DNA of 64,000 bases from positions 1,116,001 through 1,180,000 of the forward strand of contig NZ_JAUHQA010000001.1 in assembly GCF_030418295.1 (NCBI RefSeq). The letters run 5' to 3'. How positions within the stretch are numbered: position 1 is the first letter of the stretch; each line of letters begins with the position of its first letter. This document shows, in pieces, positions 35,890-49,848 of this stretch. Source of the DNA: Demequina muriae. GTDB lineage: Bacteria; Actinomycetota; Actinomycetes; Actinomycetales; Demequinaceae. Position numbers and translations under genes: made by a program. The notes under the pieces were generated by a model, which saw nothing but the letters and a program-made list of their open reading frames with translations, had not been told where the DNA came from and made no database searches.

Positions 35890-37011
35890 TCAGCCCTCGG
35901 TCAGCGGACCAAGAGTCGCGTCGTCCGCGTAGACCTCAGCAGCGTTCTCCTGCGTGACGATCTGCGGGTCGAGCAGGAACGCGGGCACGACCTTCACGCC
36001 GTTGTCGTACTGCTCGGTGTCGTTGACGGGGATCTCGCCACAAGCGGCGAGCTCCTCGATGGAGGCGATGGTCTGAGCCACCAGCTGACGCGTGTCCTTG
36101 TAGATGGTGGAGTACTGCTCACCAGCCACGATGGACGTCACCGACTCGACCTCGGAGTCCTGTCCGGTGATGACGGGGGTGTCCTTGCCGGCCTGGTCCA
36201 CCGACGTGAGCGCCGCGCGGGCGAGCGTGTCGTTGGGAGACAGGATGCCGTGCAGTTCGGTGTCGCCCGAGTACGAGCCGGACATGATGGTGTCCATGCG
36301 GCTCTGAGCGTTCTGTGCCTGCCAGCCGGCCGTCGCGGCCTGCTCGAAGGTGGTCTGTCCCGAGACGACCGTCAGCGTGCCGTCGTCGATCTTGGGCTGA
36401 AGGATGCTCATGGCGCCCTCGAAGAACGGAGTCGAGTTGGCGTCGTCGGACGAGCCCGCGATGAGCTCGATGTTGTACGGACCCTCGCCCTTGCGCTCGG
36501 CCAGGCCCTGCAGGAGCGCCTCGCCCTGGAGCTCGCCCACGCGGAAGTTGTCGAACGCGATGTAGGCGTCGACGGCGTCCGTGTTGAGGACCAGGCGGTC
36601 GTAGGCGATGACCGGTGCGCCGGCCTCGTGTGCGGCCTCGAGCTGGGATCCCAGCTGCGAGCCGTCGATGGCGCCGACAACGATGACCTGAGCATCCTGC
36701 TCGAGCATGGCCGAGATCTGGTTCTGCTGCTCCGTCACTCCGGAGTTGCCGAACTGGACGATGGGCTCGAAGCCCGCCTCGGTGAGACCGTCGTTGAACA
36801 GCTGCTCCGCGAGCACCCAGTTCTCCGACGTCTTCTGGGGAAGGGCGACGCCAATGGCGGCGCCTTCCTCGATGCAGACCTCGCTGCCGGCCGCGCCTGC
36901 GGTCGAGCTCGTCGTGGGCTCGGTGTCGTCGCCCCGGTCGGATGAACAGCCGGCGAGCGCGATGGCGCTCACCGCTGCGAACGCCGCAGCGCCTCTCATG
37001 CTGATCTTCAT
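35890..37011 (-). CDS. chvE: Multiple-monosaccharide ABC transporter substrate-binding lipoprotein, ChvE-like
   Basis: 373 aa. Lipobox LAGC with Cys22. It is a two-lobe periplasmic-binding-like fold of the ChvE/MmsE type (IGVALPQKTSENWV, VIVVGAIDGSQL, APVIAYDRLVLNTDAVDAYIAF, HGILSPNDTLARAAL). Known members bind arabinose, galactose and other monosaccharides. Here it is the last gene after the ATPase and permease, overlapping the latter (ATGA); the binding-protein gene usually comes first. Confidence 0.92.
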   Translation of the reverse strand: MKISMRGAAAFAAVSAIALAGCSSDRGDDTEPTTSSTAGAAGSEVCIEEGAAIGVALPQKTSENWVLAEQLFNDGLTEAGFEPIVQFGNSGVTEQQNQISAMLEQDAQVIVVGAIDGSQLGSQLEAAHEAGAPVIAYDRLVLNTDAVDAYIAFDNFRVGELQGEALLQGLAERKGEGPYNIELIAGSSDDANSTPFFEGAMSILQPKIDDGTLTVVSGQTTFEQAATAGWQAQNAQSRMDTIMSGSYSGDTELHGILSPNDTLARAALTSVDQAGKDTPVITGQDSEVESVTSIVAGEQYSTIYKDTRQLVAQTIASIEELAACGEIPVNDTEQYDNGVKVVPAFLLDPQIVTQENAAEVYADDATLGPLTEG

Positions 37012-38381
37012 GGTTCCTGCCTTTCGTTGTTCGCATTCCTCGTTGGACGCGAAGTCTCGGTGGCGACCGGGGCGCTCGATACTGCGGTCCCCTGGTCTGC
37101 CTGGGTGTCGAGGGTGCCCGCTTGTGCGGAGCCCCCCGCGGGTGCGTTCTCACCGGCAGCGTCGTCGTCTCGGAACGACGGACGGCGGCGCAGCAGCAAG
37201 CCGATGATGGACGGCTTGCCCTGCTTCTTGTTGTAGACGTCGAAGGCGACCGCGGCGAGCAGCACGAGGCCCTTGATGATCTGCGTCTCGTCGGAGCCGG
37301 CGCCCATGAGCTGCAGCCCGTTGTTGAGCGTCGCCATCACGAGACCACCGATAATCGAGCCGGTCACCGTGCCGATGCCGCCGGTGACCGCAGCTCCACC
37401 AATGAAGACGGCGGCGATCGCGTCGAGCTCCCACAGCGTGCCGTCGAACGGGCCCGAGGCCCTGGCGCGGCCGATGAACATCATGCCCGCGAACGCCGCC
37501 AGCACGGACATGTTCGCCATGACGAAGAAGTACGTGCGCTTGGTCGAGACTCCAGAGAGCGCGGCGGCGGCGCGGTTGCCACCGACGGCGTAGACGTGAC
37601 GACCGAACTTCGTGCGCTGCGTGATGACGTGGTAGATGATCACCAGGATCACGAGCACGACGCCGGGGACCGGGAACGAGGTTCCCTCGCGGCCGGTGCC
37701 GAACAGGTAGGTCGCGTACGAGATGAGCGCGATCAGCAGGCCCGCACGGATCGCGGCGATCGGCAGCGGGTCGGGCTCGAAGCCCACCCGGGCGGCCCGC
37801 ACGCGCTTGCGCCATTCGCGCCACACCACGAACGCACCGGCGATGATGCCGAGCAGCAGCGTCGAGTTGTTGAAGCCGGTGTTCGGCCCCCATTCCCACA
37901 GGTACCCGCCGCCCAGGAACTGGAGCTCCTCGGGCACAGGGATCGAGTTGGAGTCGCCGATGTACTGGTTGAGACCGCGGAAGATCATCATGCCCGCGAG
38001 CGTCGTGATGAAGCCGGGGATGCCCACATAGGCCACCCAGTAGCCCTGCCACATGCCGATCGCAGCGCCGACGGCGAGTCCGAGGAGTATCCCCGCCCAC
38101 CAGGGAATCCCCCAGTCTCGGAGCGCGAGCGCCACGATGATGCCCGTCACGGCGGCCACGGAGCCGACTGACAGGTCGATGTGACCCACCACGATGACCA
38201 TCACCATGCCGATGGCAAGGACGAGCACGTACGAGTTGCCATTGATGAGGTTCATCATGTTGCTCGGCGTGAGGACCTTGCCGCCGGTGAGGACCTGGAA
38301 CAGCATGATGAGGATGACGAGCGCGCCCAGCATCGAGAATTGCCGCGGGTCACCCCCGAACAGGCTCCTGATTGACTTCAT
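37008..38381 (-). CDS. gguB: Multiple-monosaccharide ABC transporter permease, GguB-like
   Basis: 457 aa, about ten hydrophobic segments. The branched BPD_transp_2 signatures are GRHVYAVGGNRAAAALSGVSTKR and the Gly-rich block VTGGIGTVTGSIIGG. A central basic segment (REWRKRVRAARVGFEPDP) is a GguB/MmsB feature. The C-terminal about 50 residues are Ala/Thr/Gln-rich and disordered-looking, longer than usual. The chvE ribosome site (AGGCAGGA) lies inside its 3' end. Confidence 0.92.
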   Translation of the reverse strand: MKSIRSLFGGDPRQFSMLGALVILIMLFQVLTGGKVLTPSNMMNLINGNSYVLVLAIGMVMVIVVGHIDLSVGSVAAVTGIIVALALRDWGIPWWAGILLGLAVGAAIGMWQGYWVAYVGIPGFITTLAGMMIFRGLNQYIGDSNSIPVPEELQFLGGGYLWEWGPNTGFNNSTLLLGIIAGAFVVWREWRKRVRAARVGFEPDPLPIAAIRAGLLIALISYATYLFGTGREGTSFPVPGVVLVILVIIYHVITQRTKFGRHVYAVGGNRAAAALSGVSTKRTYFFVMANMSVLAAFAGMMFIGRARASGPFDGTLWELDAIAAVFIGGAAVTGGIGTVTGSIIGGLVMATLNNGLQLMGAGSDETQIIKGLVLLAAVAFDVYNKKQGKPSIIGLLLRRRPSFRDDDAAGENAPAGGSAQAGTLDTQADQGTAVSSAPVATETSRPTRNANNERQEP

Positions 38382-38424
38382 CGTCTCTGCTTCTTTCTGT
38401 CGTGGATCCGAGTCGCCGCAGCCG

Positions 38425-39969
<1,545 letters not shown>

Positions 39970-40273
39970 GCTTACCCCCATTGGTCCGTGTTCGTCGTTC
40001 ACCGACAGCCGTGTCGGCGCTATGCACGCTACGACCGCGCCGTGCTTGGCGTCAACTTCCGAACGCAACAGTTACCTGTTCGTGACCTGGATCGAACGCT
40101 ACAGACGGGCGTCGAGGTGCCGCTCACGGTCTCGCTACGCACGAAATCACAGCAGGCGCCCGCCAACCCGCCCCTCGGACCGCTCAAACTCAACGCCTCT
40201 TTGGTAGTTTCTTTACTTCATGTTTCGAACTCAAATCCAAAGGATCAAGACGGCGCTTCGCTAAGATCGGCCA
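39970..40273. other. Divergent regulatory region between gguA and the ROK gene
   Basis: 304 bases. The part 40190-40265 is clearly AT-richer than the rest of the window. On the minus strand TTGAGT (40233-40228), 17 bp, then GAAACT (40210-40205) is a possible gguA promoter. On the plus strand TAAGAT at 40262-40267 serves the ROK gene. A CTTTGG...CCAAAG inverted pair surrounds the area and may hold the ROK operator. Confidence 0.55.
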
Positions 40274-41449
40274 ATGACGTCGACTCAGGGATCCACGGGT
40301 TCCCAGTCGTCCCTGCGCGAAGCCAACAGCGTTCGCATCCTCGACGCGGTGCGGCAGTTCGGCTCCATCACGCAGGTCGAGCTCTCGCACGCGACCGGGC
40401 TGTCGCCCGCGACGGTCTCCACGATCGTCAAGCACCTCTTGGCGTCCGGCACCGTCGAGACGCGACACACCATTCGCAGCGGGCGGCGCGCGCAGCTCGT
40501 GACGTTGGCGCACCGAGCGGGGCTGCTCATCGGCCTCCATGTGGGCGAGCGCTCCCTCCGAGTCGCCATCTCCGACAGCGCCTTCGAGTTCCTCGATCAG
40601 CGCGAGATGCCGCTCCCCGTCGACCACCGCCACGACACCACCCTCGACCGCGCGGCCATGCTGATCAGCGAGCTCGTCGACGGGCTCGGCTCCGCGCTCT
40701 CCGAGACCCTCGCTCTCGCGATCGCCGTTCCGGCGCCCGTCAATCCGGCGACGGGCGCGGTCGCCATCCCGGGCATCCTCCCGGGGTGGGAGGGCGTCCC
40801 CATCGGCGAGGTGCTGGGTCGGCGGCTCGGTCGCCCGGTCGCCGTCGACAACGATGCCAACCTCGGCGCGTTGGGTGAGATGCGGTTCGGGGCCGGTCGC
40901 GGCACGGGTTCTCTGCTGTACGTCCGCGCGAGCTACGGCGTCGGCAGCGGCATCGTCCTGTCCGGCGAGCTTTACCACGGGGTGCTCGGCATCGCCGGCG
41001 AGATCGGCCACACGCTGGTGGATCCCCACGGCCACATCTGCCGATGCGGCAGCCGCGGGTGTCTGAACACGGTGTGCGGGGCGCAGGCACTCGTGGACTC
41101 GCTGCGCCATTCGCGCGGCACCGTCACCCTCACGGATGTCCTCGACCTCGCGGAGGCGGGCGATCCTGGCTGCCAGCAGGTGGTGATCGACGCCGGTGGA
41201 GCGATCGGAGCGGTCGTGGCCAACACTGCGGTGTCGCTGAGTCCCGAGGTCATCATCGTCGGCGGAGAGCTGTCGCGCGCCGGGTCGCTGTTCCTCGAAC
41301 CGATACGCGAGTCCGTGCGACGCCGCATCCCGCTGGCCCAATCGCAGAAGCTCGAGGTCCGCGCCGCGGAACTGGGCCAGCGCGCGGAGCTGTACGGGGC
41401 CCTCGCGCTCGCGGCAGACCTCGCACATATCGAGAGCGTGGCATCATGA
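40274..41449 (+). CDS. ROK-family transcriptional regulator
   Basis: 391 aa. An N-terminal winged helix (about residues 20-75, SITQVELSHATGLSPATVST) is followed by an actin-like ROK domain. It has the zinc-binding signature GHICRCGSRGCLNT and the DxGxx-like sugar-binding region around VPAPVNP and EIGHTLVDPHG. It is probably a repressor of the divergent gguAB-chvE operon that responds to a monosaccharide. TAAGAT lies 6 nt before the ATG (leaderless). It overlaps the orphan ATPase gene (ATGA). Confidence 0.92.
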   Translation: MTSTQGSTGSQSSLREANSVRILDAVRQFGSITQVELSHATGLSPATVSTIVKHLLASGTVETRHTIRSGRRAQLVTLAHRAGLLIGLHVGERSLRVAISDSAFEFLDQREMPLPVDHRHDTTLDRAAMLISELVDGLGSALSETLALAIAVPAPVNPATGAVAIPGILPGWEGVPIGEVLGRRLGRPVAVDNDANLGALGEMRFGAGRGTGSLLYVRASYGVGSGIVLSGELYHGVLGIAGEIGHTLVDPHGHICRCGSRGCLNTVCGAQALVDSLRHSRGTVTLTDVLDLAEAGDPGCQQVVIDAGGAIGAVVANTAVSLSPEVIIVGGELSRAGSLFLEPIRESVRRRIPLAQSQKLEVRAAELGQRAELYGALALAADLAHIESVAS

Positions 41450-42255
41450 CCACGGACCACAGCGCTCGTGACCGATCGGAGGCAGGCATGACGTCCGCGC
41501 CACTGCTCCGAGTGCGTCACGTGTCGAAGAACTTCGGCGCCGTCCAGGCACTCGTCGACGTCGACCTCGACGTGCACGCGCATGAGGTCGTCGCGATCGT
41601 TGGCGACAATGCCGCTGGCAAGTCCACCCTTGCCCGCGTCATCTCCGGCTCGTATCAGCCCGACGGGGGCACCGTCGAGGTCGCAGGCGAGAACGTGCTG
41701 CCGCTGTCCACCAAGAGCGCGAGGAGTCACGGCATCGCGACGGTCTTCCAGGACCTTGCACTCGCCGACAACCTGGACGTCACCGCGAACATCTTCCTCG
41801 GCCAGGAGCTGCCGTCCACGCGACGGTTCGACCACGGCCTGCTCGACGAGCAGCGCATGGAGTCACTCGCCCGCGACTACCTGCGCCAGCTGAACTCGCG
41901 CATCGCGTCGCCGCGCACGCCCCTCTCGCAGCTCTCCGCCGGTCAACGCCAGTGTGTGGCGATCGCCCGCACCCTGGTGGGCGAACCGCAGATCATCGTG
42001 CTCGACGAGCCCACCTCGTCGCTCTCCGTCACCCAGACCGCGGAAGTGCTGAACCACATCTCCCGGCTGCGCTCCATGGGCTTGGGCGTCGTGCTCATCA
42101 GCCATTCGCTCGCCGACGTGCGCTCGGTCGCGGACCGTATCGAGGTGCTGCGGCATGGCCGCAACAACGGTTCGTTCAGCGCGACCGAGACCGGCTACGA
42201 GGACATCATCGCGGCCATCACGGGCGCGCCGTCCGCTCACCGCATCCCGCGCTGA
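41446..42255 (+). CDS. Sugar ABC transporter ATP-binding protein, single-domain FrcA/XylG-like (orphan)
   Basis: 269 aa. Walker A GDNAAGKST, Q-loop FQDLAL, signature LSAGQRQCVAIARTL, Walker B IIVLDEPTSSLS, H-switch ISHS. It is a one-domain member of the family of FrcA, not the fused RbsA type. No permease or binding-protein gene is next to it. It is coupled to the ROK gene by ATGA overlap. It may replace or supplement GguA on GguB, or be a remnant of a lost fructose-type system. Confidence 0.88.
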   Translation: MTTDHSARDRSEAGMTSAPLLRVRHVSKNFGAVQALVDVDLDVHAHEVVAIVGDNAAGKSTLARVISGSYQPDGGTVEVAGENVLPLSTKSARSHGIATVFQDLALADNLDVTANIFLGQELPSTRRFDHGLLDEQRMESLARDYLRQLNSRIASPRTPLSQLSAGQRQCVAIARTLVGEPQIIVLDEPTSSLSVTQTAEVLNHISRLRSMGLGVVLISHSLADVRSVADRIEVLRHGRNNGSFSATETGYEDIIAAITGAPSAHRIPR

Positions 42256-42282
42256 CGTCGGGGGCGGCGAGCGGACAGCGGT

Positions 42283-44732
<2,450 letters not shown>

Positions 44733-44736
<4 letters not shown>

Positions 44737-44957
44737 GACGACGCCACCGTGTAACCGACGCTCTCCACTGCCTCGTCGAGTGCGAACTCCAGGTCGCCGG
44801 CGGGCACCGAGCCATCCGGGCGCACCGACACGATTCCAGTCGCGTGGTCCACCTCGGCACCCGCGACGCCGTCCGTGTTCTCCAACGCGCCGCGCACCTT
44901 GCCTGCGCAGCCGTTGCAGGTCATCCCGGTGACGGTGAACTCGATGATGTCGCTCAT
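44733..44957 (-). CDS. copZ: Copper chaperone, heavy-metal-associated domain
   Basis: 74 aa, a single HMA fold with GMTCNGC. It hands Cu(I) to CopA in the cytosol. GAGGAG precedes the ATG. It is the first gene of the copZ-copA unit, which is read from the MerR-type promoter at 45003-45033. Confidence 0.95.
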
Positions 44958-45002
44958 GGCGGTCTCCTCTCGAGGGGCCCTTCGTGGCCCCGACTGAGAC
45001 CA

Positions 45003-45033
45003 CGGTAAACCTTCCAGTGGGGTGGAAGGTCAA
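45003..45033 (-). promoter_or_regulatory. MerR/CueR-type promoter-operator of copZ-copA
   Basis: ACCTTCCA (45009-45016) and TGGAAGGT (45023-45030) are perfect 8-bp arms with a 6-bp spacer. On the minus strand they lie between TTGACC (-35) and TTACCG/TTTACC (-10), spaced 18-19 bp. A stretched spacer with a dyad inside is the hallmark of promoters activated by MerR-family metal sensors. The likely regulator is the gene at 48482-48880. Confidence 0.88.
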
Positions 45034-45130
45034 GCCCTCCCGTGATGCGTGCCGCGACACCCCGGTGAACACGGGACTCGGAGCATCTCAGTGGCCCGCG
45101 GCCCGCTGAGCATCCGACGGCCCCGGCGGA

Positions 45131-45153
45131 CTCGGATGGTCCGAGTCTGGTGC
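45131..45153. repeat. Dispersed palindromic repeat, copy 2
   Basis: CTCGGATGGTCCGAG followed by TCTGGTGC; it matches the element at 3125-3147 except at two positions. It lies beyond the pntB stop and upstream of the copZ promoter. Confidence 0.65.
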
Positions 45154-45193
45154 ACGCTGGGTCGCGTGCCGGGCGGCCGATGCGCGGGTGGGG

Positions 45194-46609
45194 CTACGCG
45201 TCGACCGGGTCCGCTACGGGCAAGGCCGCAAGGATCGCCTCGACCTGGGTCTTCGCATCGCCGAACAGCATCGACGCGTTGTCCCGGTAGAACAGCGGGT
45301 TCTGGACCCCGGCGTACCCGGTCGCCATCGAGCGCTTGAAGACCACGACCTGACGGGACTTCCACACCTCGAGCACCGGCATGCCGGCGATGGGCGAGGA
45401 CGGGTCCTCGAGTGCGGCGGGGTTCACCGTGTCATTGGCGCCGATCACCAGCACCACGTCGGTGTCCGCGAAGTCGCCGTTGATCTCGTCGAGCTCGAGC
45501 ACGATGTCGTAGGGAACGCGGGCCTCGGCGAGCAGCACGTTCATGTGGCCCGGCAGGCGCCCGGCGACGGGGTGCACCGCGAAGCGCACCTCGGTGCCGC
45601 CCGCGCGCAGCCGCCGCACCAGCTCGGCCACGGGGTACTGCGCCTTGGCGACGGCCATGCCGTACCCGGGGGCGATCACCACGGACTTCGCGGTCGCGAG
45701 CAGGGCGGCGGTCTCGCCGACCGTCATCTCGGTGTGAGTGAGGTTCGGGTCGACCTCCGCGGAAGCGGACGGCGCCGCGTCGCCCCCACCGAACCCGCCC
45801 AGAATGACCGCGATGAACGTGCGGTTCATGGCCTTGCACATGATGTAGCTGAGGATCGCACCGGAGGAGCCCACGAGCGCTCCCACGACGATCAGCAGCG
45901 TGTTGCCGAGCATGAAGCCGGCGGCAGCAGCCGCCCAGCCCGAGTACGAGTTGAGCATCGACACCACGACAGGCATGTCGCCGCCGCCGATGGCCGCGAC
46001 CAGGTGAGCGCCGATCGCGAGCGCAATCAGCGTCATGATCGCCAGCGGCCACACCGACGGCGCGGCGATGAACCATCCCATGAGGGCGGCGCTCACGAGC
46101 AGGCCCGCCAGGTTGAGGGCGTGCCGACCGGTCAGGGTCAGCGGAGCGGAGGACATCCGTGCGGAGAGCTTGAGGTACGCGACGATCGACCCGGTGAACG
46201 TGATCGCGCCGATGAACACGCCGAGGAACACCTCGACCTGGTGCATCGCGTCGTGCGGCTCTGTCAGGTACGAGTTGAAGCCGATGAGCACGGCGGCGGC
46301 GCCCACGAAGGAGTGCAGGATCGCGATGAGCTCGGGCATCTGGGTCATCTCGACCGAGCGCGCGCGCCACGTCCCCACGAGCGCGCCGATCAGCAGCACC
46401 GCGACGATCAGCACCGCAGTGACGCCCACGGGCCGCTCGGACCGCTCGAGAGCGAGGGCGATGGTCGCAAGGATCGCGATGGCCATGCCGACCATTCCCA
46501 TGAGGTTGCCGCGACGCGCGGTGGTCTGCTTGGACAGGCCCGCGAGAGACAGGATGAACAGCACGGCCGCGACCACATAGGCGACCTGAGCGATGGACAG
46601 CACAGTCAT
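45194..46609 (-). CDS. pntB: NAD(P) transhydrogenase subunit beta
   Basis: 471 aa. It couples hydride transfer between NADH and NADP to proton flow. About nine membrane segments in the N-terminal half (dII), then the NADP-binding dIII with the Gly-rich [14 protein letters not shown] and [10 protein letters not shown]. Length equals the E. coli type (about 460). It follows pntA with a 4-nt gap. It supplies NADPH. Confidence 0.96.
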   Translation of the reverse strand: MTVLSIAQVAYVVAAVLFILSLAGLSKQTTARRGNLMGMVGMAIAILATIALALERSERPVGVTAVLIVAVLLIGALVGTWRARSVEMTQMPELIAILHSFVGAAAVLIGFNSYLTEPHDAMHQVEVFLGVFIGAITFTGSIVAYLKLSARMSSAPLTLTGRHALNLAGLLVSAALMGWFIAAPSVWPLAIMTLIALAIGAHLVAAIGGGDMPVVVSMLNSYSGWAAAAAGFMLGNTLLIVVGALVGSSGAILSYIMCKAMNRTFIAVILGGFGGGDAAPSASAEVDPNLTHTEMTVGETAALLATAKSVVIAPGYGMAVAKAQYPVAELVRRLRAGGTEVRFAVHPVAGRLPGHMNVLLAEARVPYDIVLELDEINGDFADTDVVLVIGANDTVNPAALEDPSSPIAGMPVLEVWKSRQVVVFKRSMATGYAGVQNPLFYRDNASMLFGDAKTQVEAILAALPVADPVDA

Positions 46610-46613
46610 GGGC

Positions 46614-48176
46614 TTACGCCCCCTTCTGGAACATGCCGAGCATGCGGTAGGTCACGAGGAATCCGCCGAACACGTTGATCGAGGCCACCGCGGCCGCCAC
46701 GAAGGCCAGCACCGTGACGACCGTGTTCGAGGACCCGAGCTGGAGCAGCGCGCCCACGAGGATGATTCCGGAGATCGCGTTGGTCTGGCTCATCAGCGGC
46801 GTGTGGAGCGAGTGACTCACGTTCGAGATCACGTAGTAGCCGATCACCACCGACAGCACGAACACGGTGAACATCGCGAGGAACGCCGCCGACGAGAACG
46901 CCAAGGCGATCGCCAGCGCTCCCGCGCCGATCCCCATGAGCCACGTGCGACGCGTCGTGGAGCTGGCGGGCGTGCGTGCGGCCGATGCAGGGGCGGGCTC
47001 CGCGGGAACGGCTCCGGCATTCTCGACAGCCGGCGCAGCGGCGGGCCTCGCCGACACCTGGATGGGGGGCGGCGGCCACAGCACGTCGCCGTCGTGGGCG
47101 ACGGTCATGCCACGCAGGACCACGTCGTCGAGGTCCAGCACGGGCGAGCCGTCCTTGGCGGGCGTGAGCAGCGCGAGCAGGTTGACGATGTTGGTGCCCA
47201 GCAGTTGGGACGAGTGCTGTGGCATCCGGCCTGGCAGATCGGTCCAGCCCACGATCGTGACACCGCCCTCGGTGACAACCCTGTCGCCGGGGACGGTGAG
47301 CTCGCAGTTGCCGCCGCCGGACGCGGCGAGGTCGACGATGACGGAACCCGCCCGCATGCCCGCGACCGCATCGGCCGTGATGGTGGTTGGCGCCTGGCCG
47401 CGCACCAGCGCGGTCGTGATGATCACGTCGGCTCCCGCGGCCTCGGCGGCGTAGAGCTCCTGGGTGAGGCGTTCTTGGGCTTCGGTGAGCTCGCTCGCGT
47501 AGCCGTCGGAGGAGACCTCCTGCTGCGCGGCGGGCAGCGACACGAACGTCGCGCCCATCGACTCGATCTGCTCGGCGGCCTCGGGGCGCACGTCGAAGGC
47601 CCGCACCTGGGCGCCGAGCGACACGGCGGCGCCGATCGCTGCCAGTCCCGCAACTCCGCCGCCGATCACGAACACCGTCGCGGGCGGGGTCTTGCCTGCC
47701 GCGGTGACCTGGCCGGCGAACATGCCGCCGTAGGCCTCGGCGGCCTCGATGACGGCGCGGTAGCCGGCCACATTGGACATGCTGGACAGCACGTCGAGGG
47801 ACTGAGCACGCGAGATCCGCGGGACGGCGTCGAGCGAGAGCGCCGTGATGCCGTGCGCCGCATAGGTGGGCAGACGGTCGGCCTGCGAGTGCGGCGCGAG
47901 GGAGGCGACCAGGATCGCGCCCTTCTTCATGAGCGCCAGCTCGTCCTCGCCGGGGGCGTTCACCGCGGTGACGACGTCGCCTGACCAGGCGTCGGCACGA
48001 TCGCAGATGCGTGCGCCAGCGGCGACATAGGCCTCATCGGGGAGGTTCGCGGCGGCACCTGCACCGGACTGGACGGCGACGTCGTAGCCCAGACGGACCA
48101 GCGCTGCGACGGTACGAGGGGTCGCGGCGACCAGGCGTTCGCCCGCGCGGGGCTCCATGGGGACTGTGATGAGCAT
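46614..48176 (-). CDS. pntA: NAD(P) transhydrogenase subunit alpha (fused dI + membrane part)
   Basis: 520 aa. The NAD-binding dI domain (residues about 1-375, with [15 protein letters not shown]) is followed by an Ala/Pro-rich linker and four membrane segments. This is the unsplit E. coli form; many Actinobacteria have separate PntAA and PntAB. The linker holds one copy of the GGCCGATGC word. GGAGGG lies 12 nt before the ATG. Confidence 0.95.
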   Translation of the reverse strand: MLITVPMEPRAGERLVAATPRTVAALVRLGYDVAVQSGAGAAANLPDEAYVAAGARICDRADAWSGDVVTAVNAPGEDELALMKKGAILVASLAPHSQADRLPTYAAHGITALSLDAVPRISRAQSLDVLSSMSNVAGYRAVIEAAEAYGGMFAGQVTAAGKTPPATVFVIGGGVAGLAAIGAAVSLGAQVRAFDVRPEAAEQIESMGATFVSLPAAQQEVSSDGYASELTEAQERLTQELYAAEAAGADVIITTALVRGQAPTTITADAVAGMRAGSVIVDLAASGGGNCELTVPGDRVVTEGGVTIVGWTDLPGRMPQHSSQLLGTNIVNLLALLTPAKDGSPVLDLDDVVLRGMTVAHDGDVLWPPPPIQVSARPAAAPAVENAGAVPAEPAPASAARTPASSTTRRTWLMGIGAGALAIALAFSSAAFLAMFTVFVLSVVIGYYVISNVSHSLHTPLMSQTNAISGIILVGALLQLGSSNTVVTVLAFVAAAVASINVFGGFLVTYRMLGMFQKGA

Positions 48177-48481
48177 GCTCGGGCGCGCCCTCCGTCTCGA
48201 ATCGGGGAAATGGCGGCCGTGCCGCGCAGGGTGCGCACCGCCGCCATCCGCTCTCAGACTAGGGCCACTGGCGGGCGCGGACGCCGGGACCCTTGTCCCG
48301 GCCAGACGTGCCGACGCGTCCCCACCGCGCCCGGCCGCGCACCGTCATGACCGACGGACAGGACGAAACTTTCCCCCGCATCCGACATTCACGCTCGAGC
48401 CGCGCCCCCGTGGCACAGTTCAGCCTGTTCGTCGGTCGCGCCAGACGGACGATGCGCGGGCAAGTCGATGCACTGCGGCTG
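48177..48481. other. Intergenic region between pntA and the MerR gene
   Basis: 305 bases without a supported gene. It contains the hairpin 48284-48301 and, on the minus strand, TAGTCT (48261-48256), a possible -10 of pntA without a convincing -35. Confidence 0.5.
48284..48301. terminator. Hairpin downstream of the MerR-type gene
   Basis: CCGGGAC and GTCCCGG pair perfectly (7 bp) around CCTT. Its location beyond the MerR gene and before pntA suggests it ends the regulator transcript. Confidence 0.55.
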
Positions 48482-48880
48482 TCAGTGCGCGCCCACCACC
48501 TGGCAGCGGTTGGCGTCGGTGCAGGCGGCGGGGTCCAGCACGTCGGCGCGCTGCGAGAGCGAGACGAGCTCGGCGCGCGCGGCCTGGAGCGAGGCGATCT
48601 GCGCGTCGATGTCCGCGAGGTGCCGGTTCAGCAGCGCGCGGGTGTGCTCGCACGTGCCGTGGCCCTCGGCCTTCATGTCGAGGATGGTGCGCGACTCCTT
48701 CAGGGTCAGGCCCGCGGCCTGCGCATCGCGCACGAACTGCAGACGCTCGACCGCATCGTCGTCGTAGTCGCGGTAGCCGGAGCCCGTGCGCCCCGGGTCG
48801 GGCAGCAGCCCCACGGACTCGTAATAGCGGACCGTCTTGGCGGTCACGCCAGTCTGCTGGGCCAGTTCGCCGATGCGCAT
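48482..48880 (-). CDS. MerR-family heavy-metal-responsive regulator
   Basis: 132 aa from the ATG at 48880, preceded by GAGGAG at 4-5 nt. N-terminal winged helix (MRIGELAQQTGVTAKTVRYYE), a long dimer helix, and Cys at 77, 120 and 126. The C120-x5-C126 loop is the metal-binding position of CueR/ZntR. Cys77 matches the residue that is Cys in divalent-metal sensors and Ser in CueR, so the metal is uncertain. Both this gene's upstream region (TGGAAGGT at 48926-48933) and the copZ promoter contain the same arm. It is probably the activator of copZ-copA, although pntBA lies between. Confidence 0.9.
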   Translation of the reverse strand: MRIGELAQQTGVTAKTVRYYESVGLLPDPGRTGSGYRDYDDDAVERLQFVRDAQAAGLTLKESRTILDMKAEGHGTCEHTRALLNRHLADIDAQIASLQAARAELVSLSQRADVLDPAACTDANRCQVVGAH

Positions 48881-49140
48881 GGTCACTCCTCGTGGTTGGC
48901 TCCTCTTCACAACGTTACAGCGCGCTGGAAGGTTCCATCGTGGGCGGTGCTTCTGCACTGACAATCGGAGCCGTCATCAGTCGCGAACCTGCGGACGCGG
49001 CTTCTCGACTGACGATGCGCCGCTGGATGCGTGCTGCTCCTCCCGCGATTCCGCGGGTGATTGACGGCCGCAGCACCCAGGGGCCAGGAGCGACGCCCCT
49101 GGCCCTCGCATCGGCCGGGCGCACGCCATAGCCTGGCCGG

Positions 49141-49845
49141 ATGCGCACTGAACCCCGCCGCCTCGGCCTGCTCGGAGGAATCACCTGGCACAGCTCGCTC
49201 GAGTTCGAGCGACTGCTGAATGAGGGCGTCAATGGGCGCCTGGGTGGGTCGAGCGCAGCGGACCTGCTGGTGCGCTCCTACAACTTCCAGCAGATCGCCG
49301 ATGCCCAGGCCGCGGGCGACTGGGACGGCTTGGGGGCGCGGTTCGCTGCCGATGCGGCGGCTCTCGAAGGCGCCGGAGCCGAGGCGATCCTGATCTGCGC
49401 CAACACCATGCACAAGGTCGCCCCCGCGGTCGCGAGCGCGATCGACGTGCCACTGATCCACATGCTCGACGCGACGGCCGATGCGATCGAGGCCGCCGGT
49501 CTCGACACCGTGGCGCTGCTCGGCACCGGGTACACCATGCGCGACCCGTTCTACCGCGACCACATGGCCGCGCGCGGCATCACCACGGTGGTACCCGAGG
49601 AGCCGGCGCTCGGCGAGTTGCACGAGCTCATCTACGGATCGCTGGCGCGAGGGATCGTGCCCGATGGCGCGAGCGAGTGGGTCACGGGCGTCTACGAGCA
49701 GCTGCGCGAGCGTGGCGCTCAGGGCGTGATCTCCGGGTGCACCGAGATCCCCATGGTGCTGACTCAGGACGACGTGGACGAGCCCTACTTCGACTCGATG
49801 GGGCTGCACGTCGAGGCAGCGCTGGAGTTCGCGCTGCGCGACTGA
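49141..49845 (+). CDS. Aspartate/glutamate racemase-family protein
   Basis: 234 aa. The two catalytic Cys regions of the Asp/Glu racemase fold are present: ILICANTMHK (N-terminal) and VISGCTEIPMV (C-terminal), with the start motif LGLLGGITWHSS. Members interconvert D- and L-amino acids for wall or storage use; the exact substrate is unknown. TAGCCT lies 6 nt before the ATG (leaderless). It is divergent from the MerR gene and convergent to the next with a 3-nt gap. Confidence 0.9.
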   Translation: MRTEPRRLGLLGGITWHSSLEFERLLNEGVNGRLGGSSAADLLVRSYNFQQIADAQAAGDWDGLGARFAADAAALEGAGAEAILICANTMHKVAPAVASAIDVPLIHMLDATADAIEAAGLDTVALLGTGYTMRDPFYRDHMAARGITTVVPEEPALGELHELIYGSLARGIVPDGASEWVTGVYEQLRERGAQGVISGCTEIPMVLTQDDVDEPYFDSMGLHVEAALEFALRD

Positions 49846-49848
49846 GCG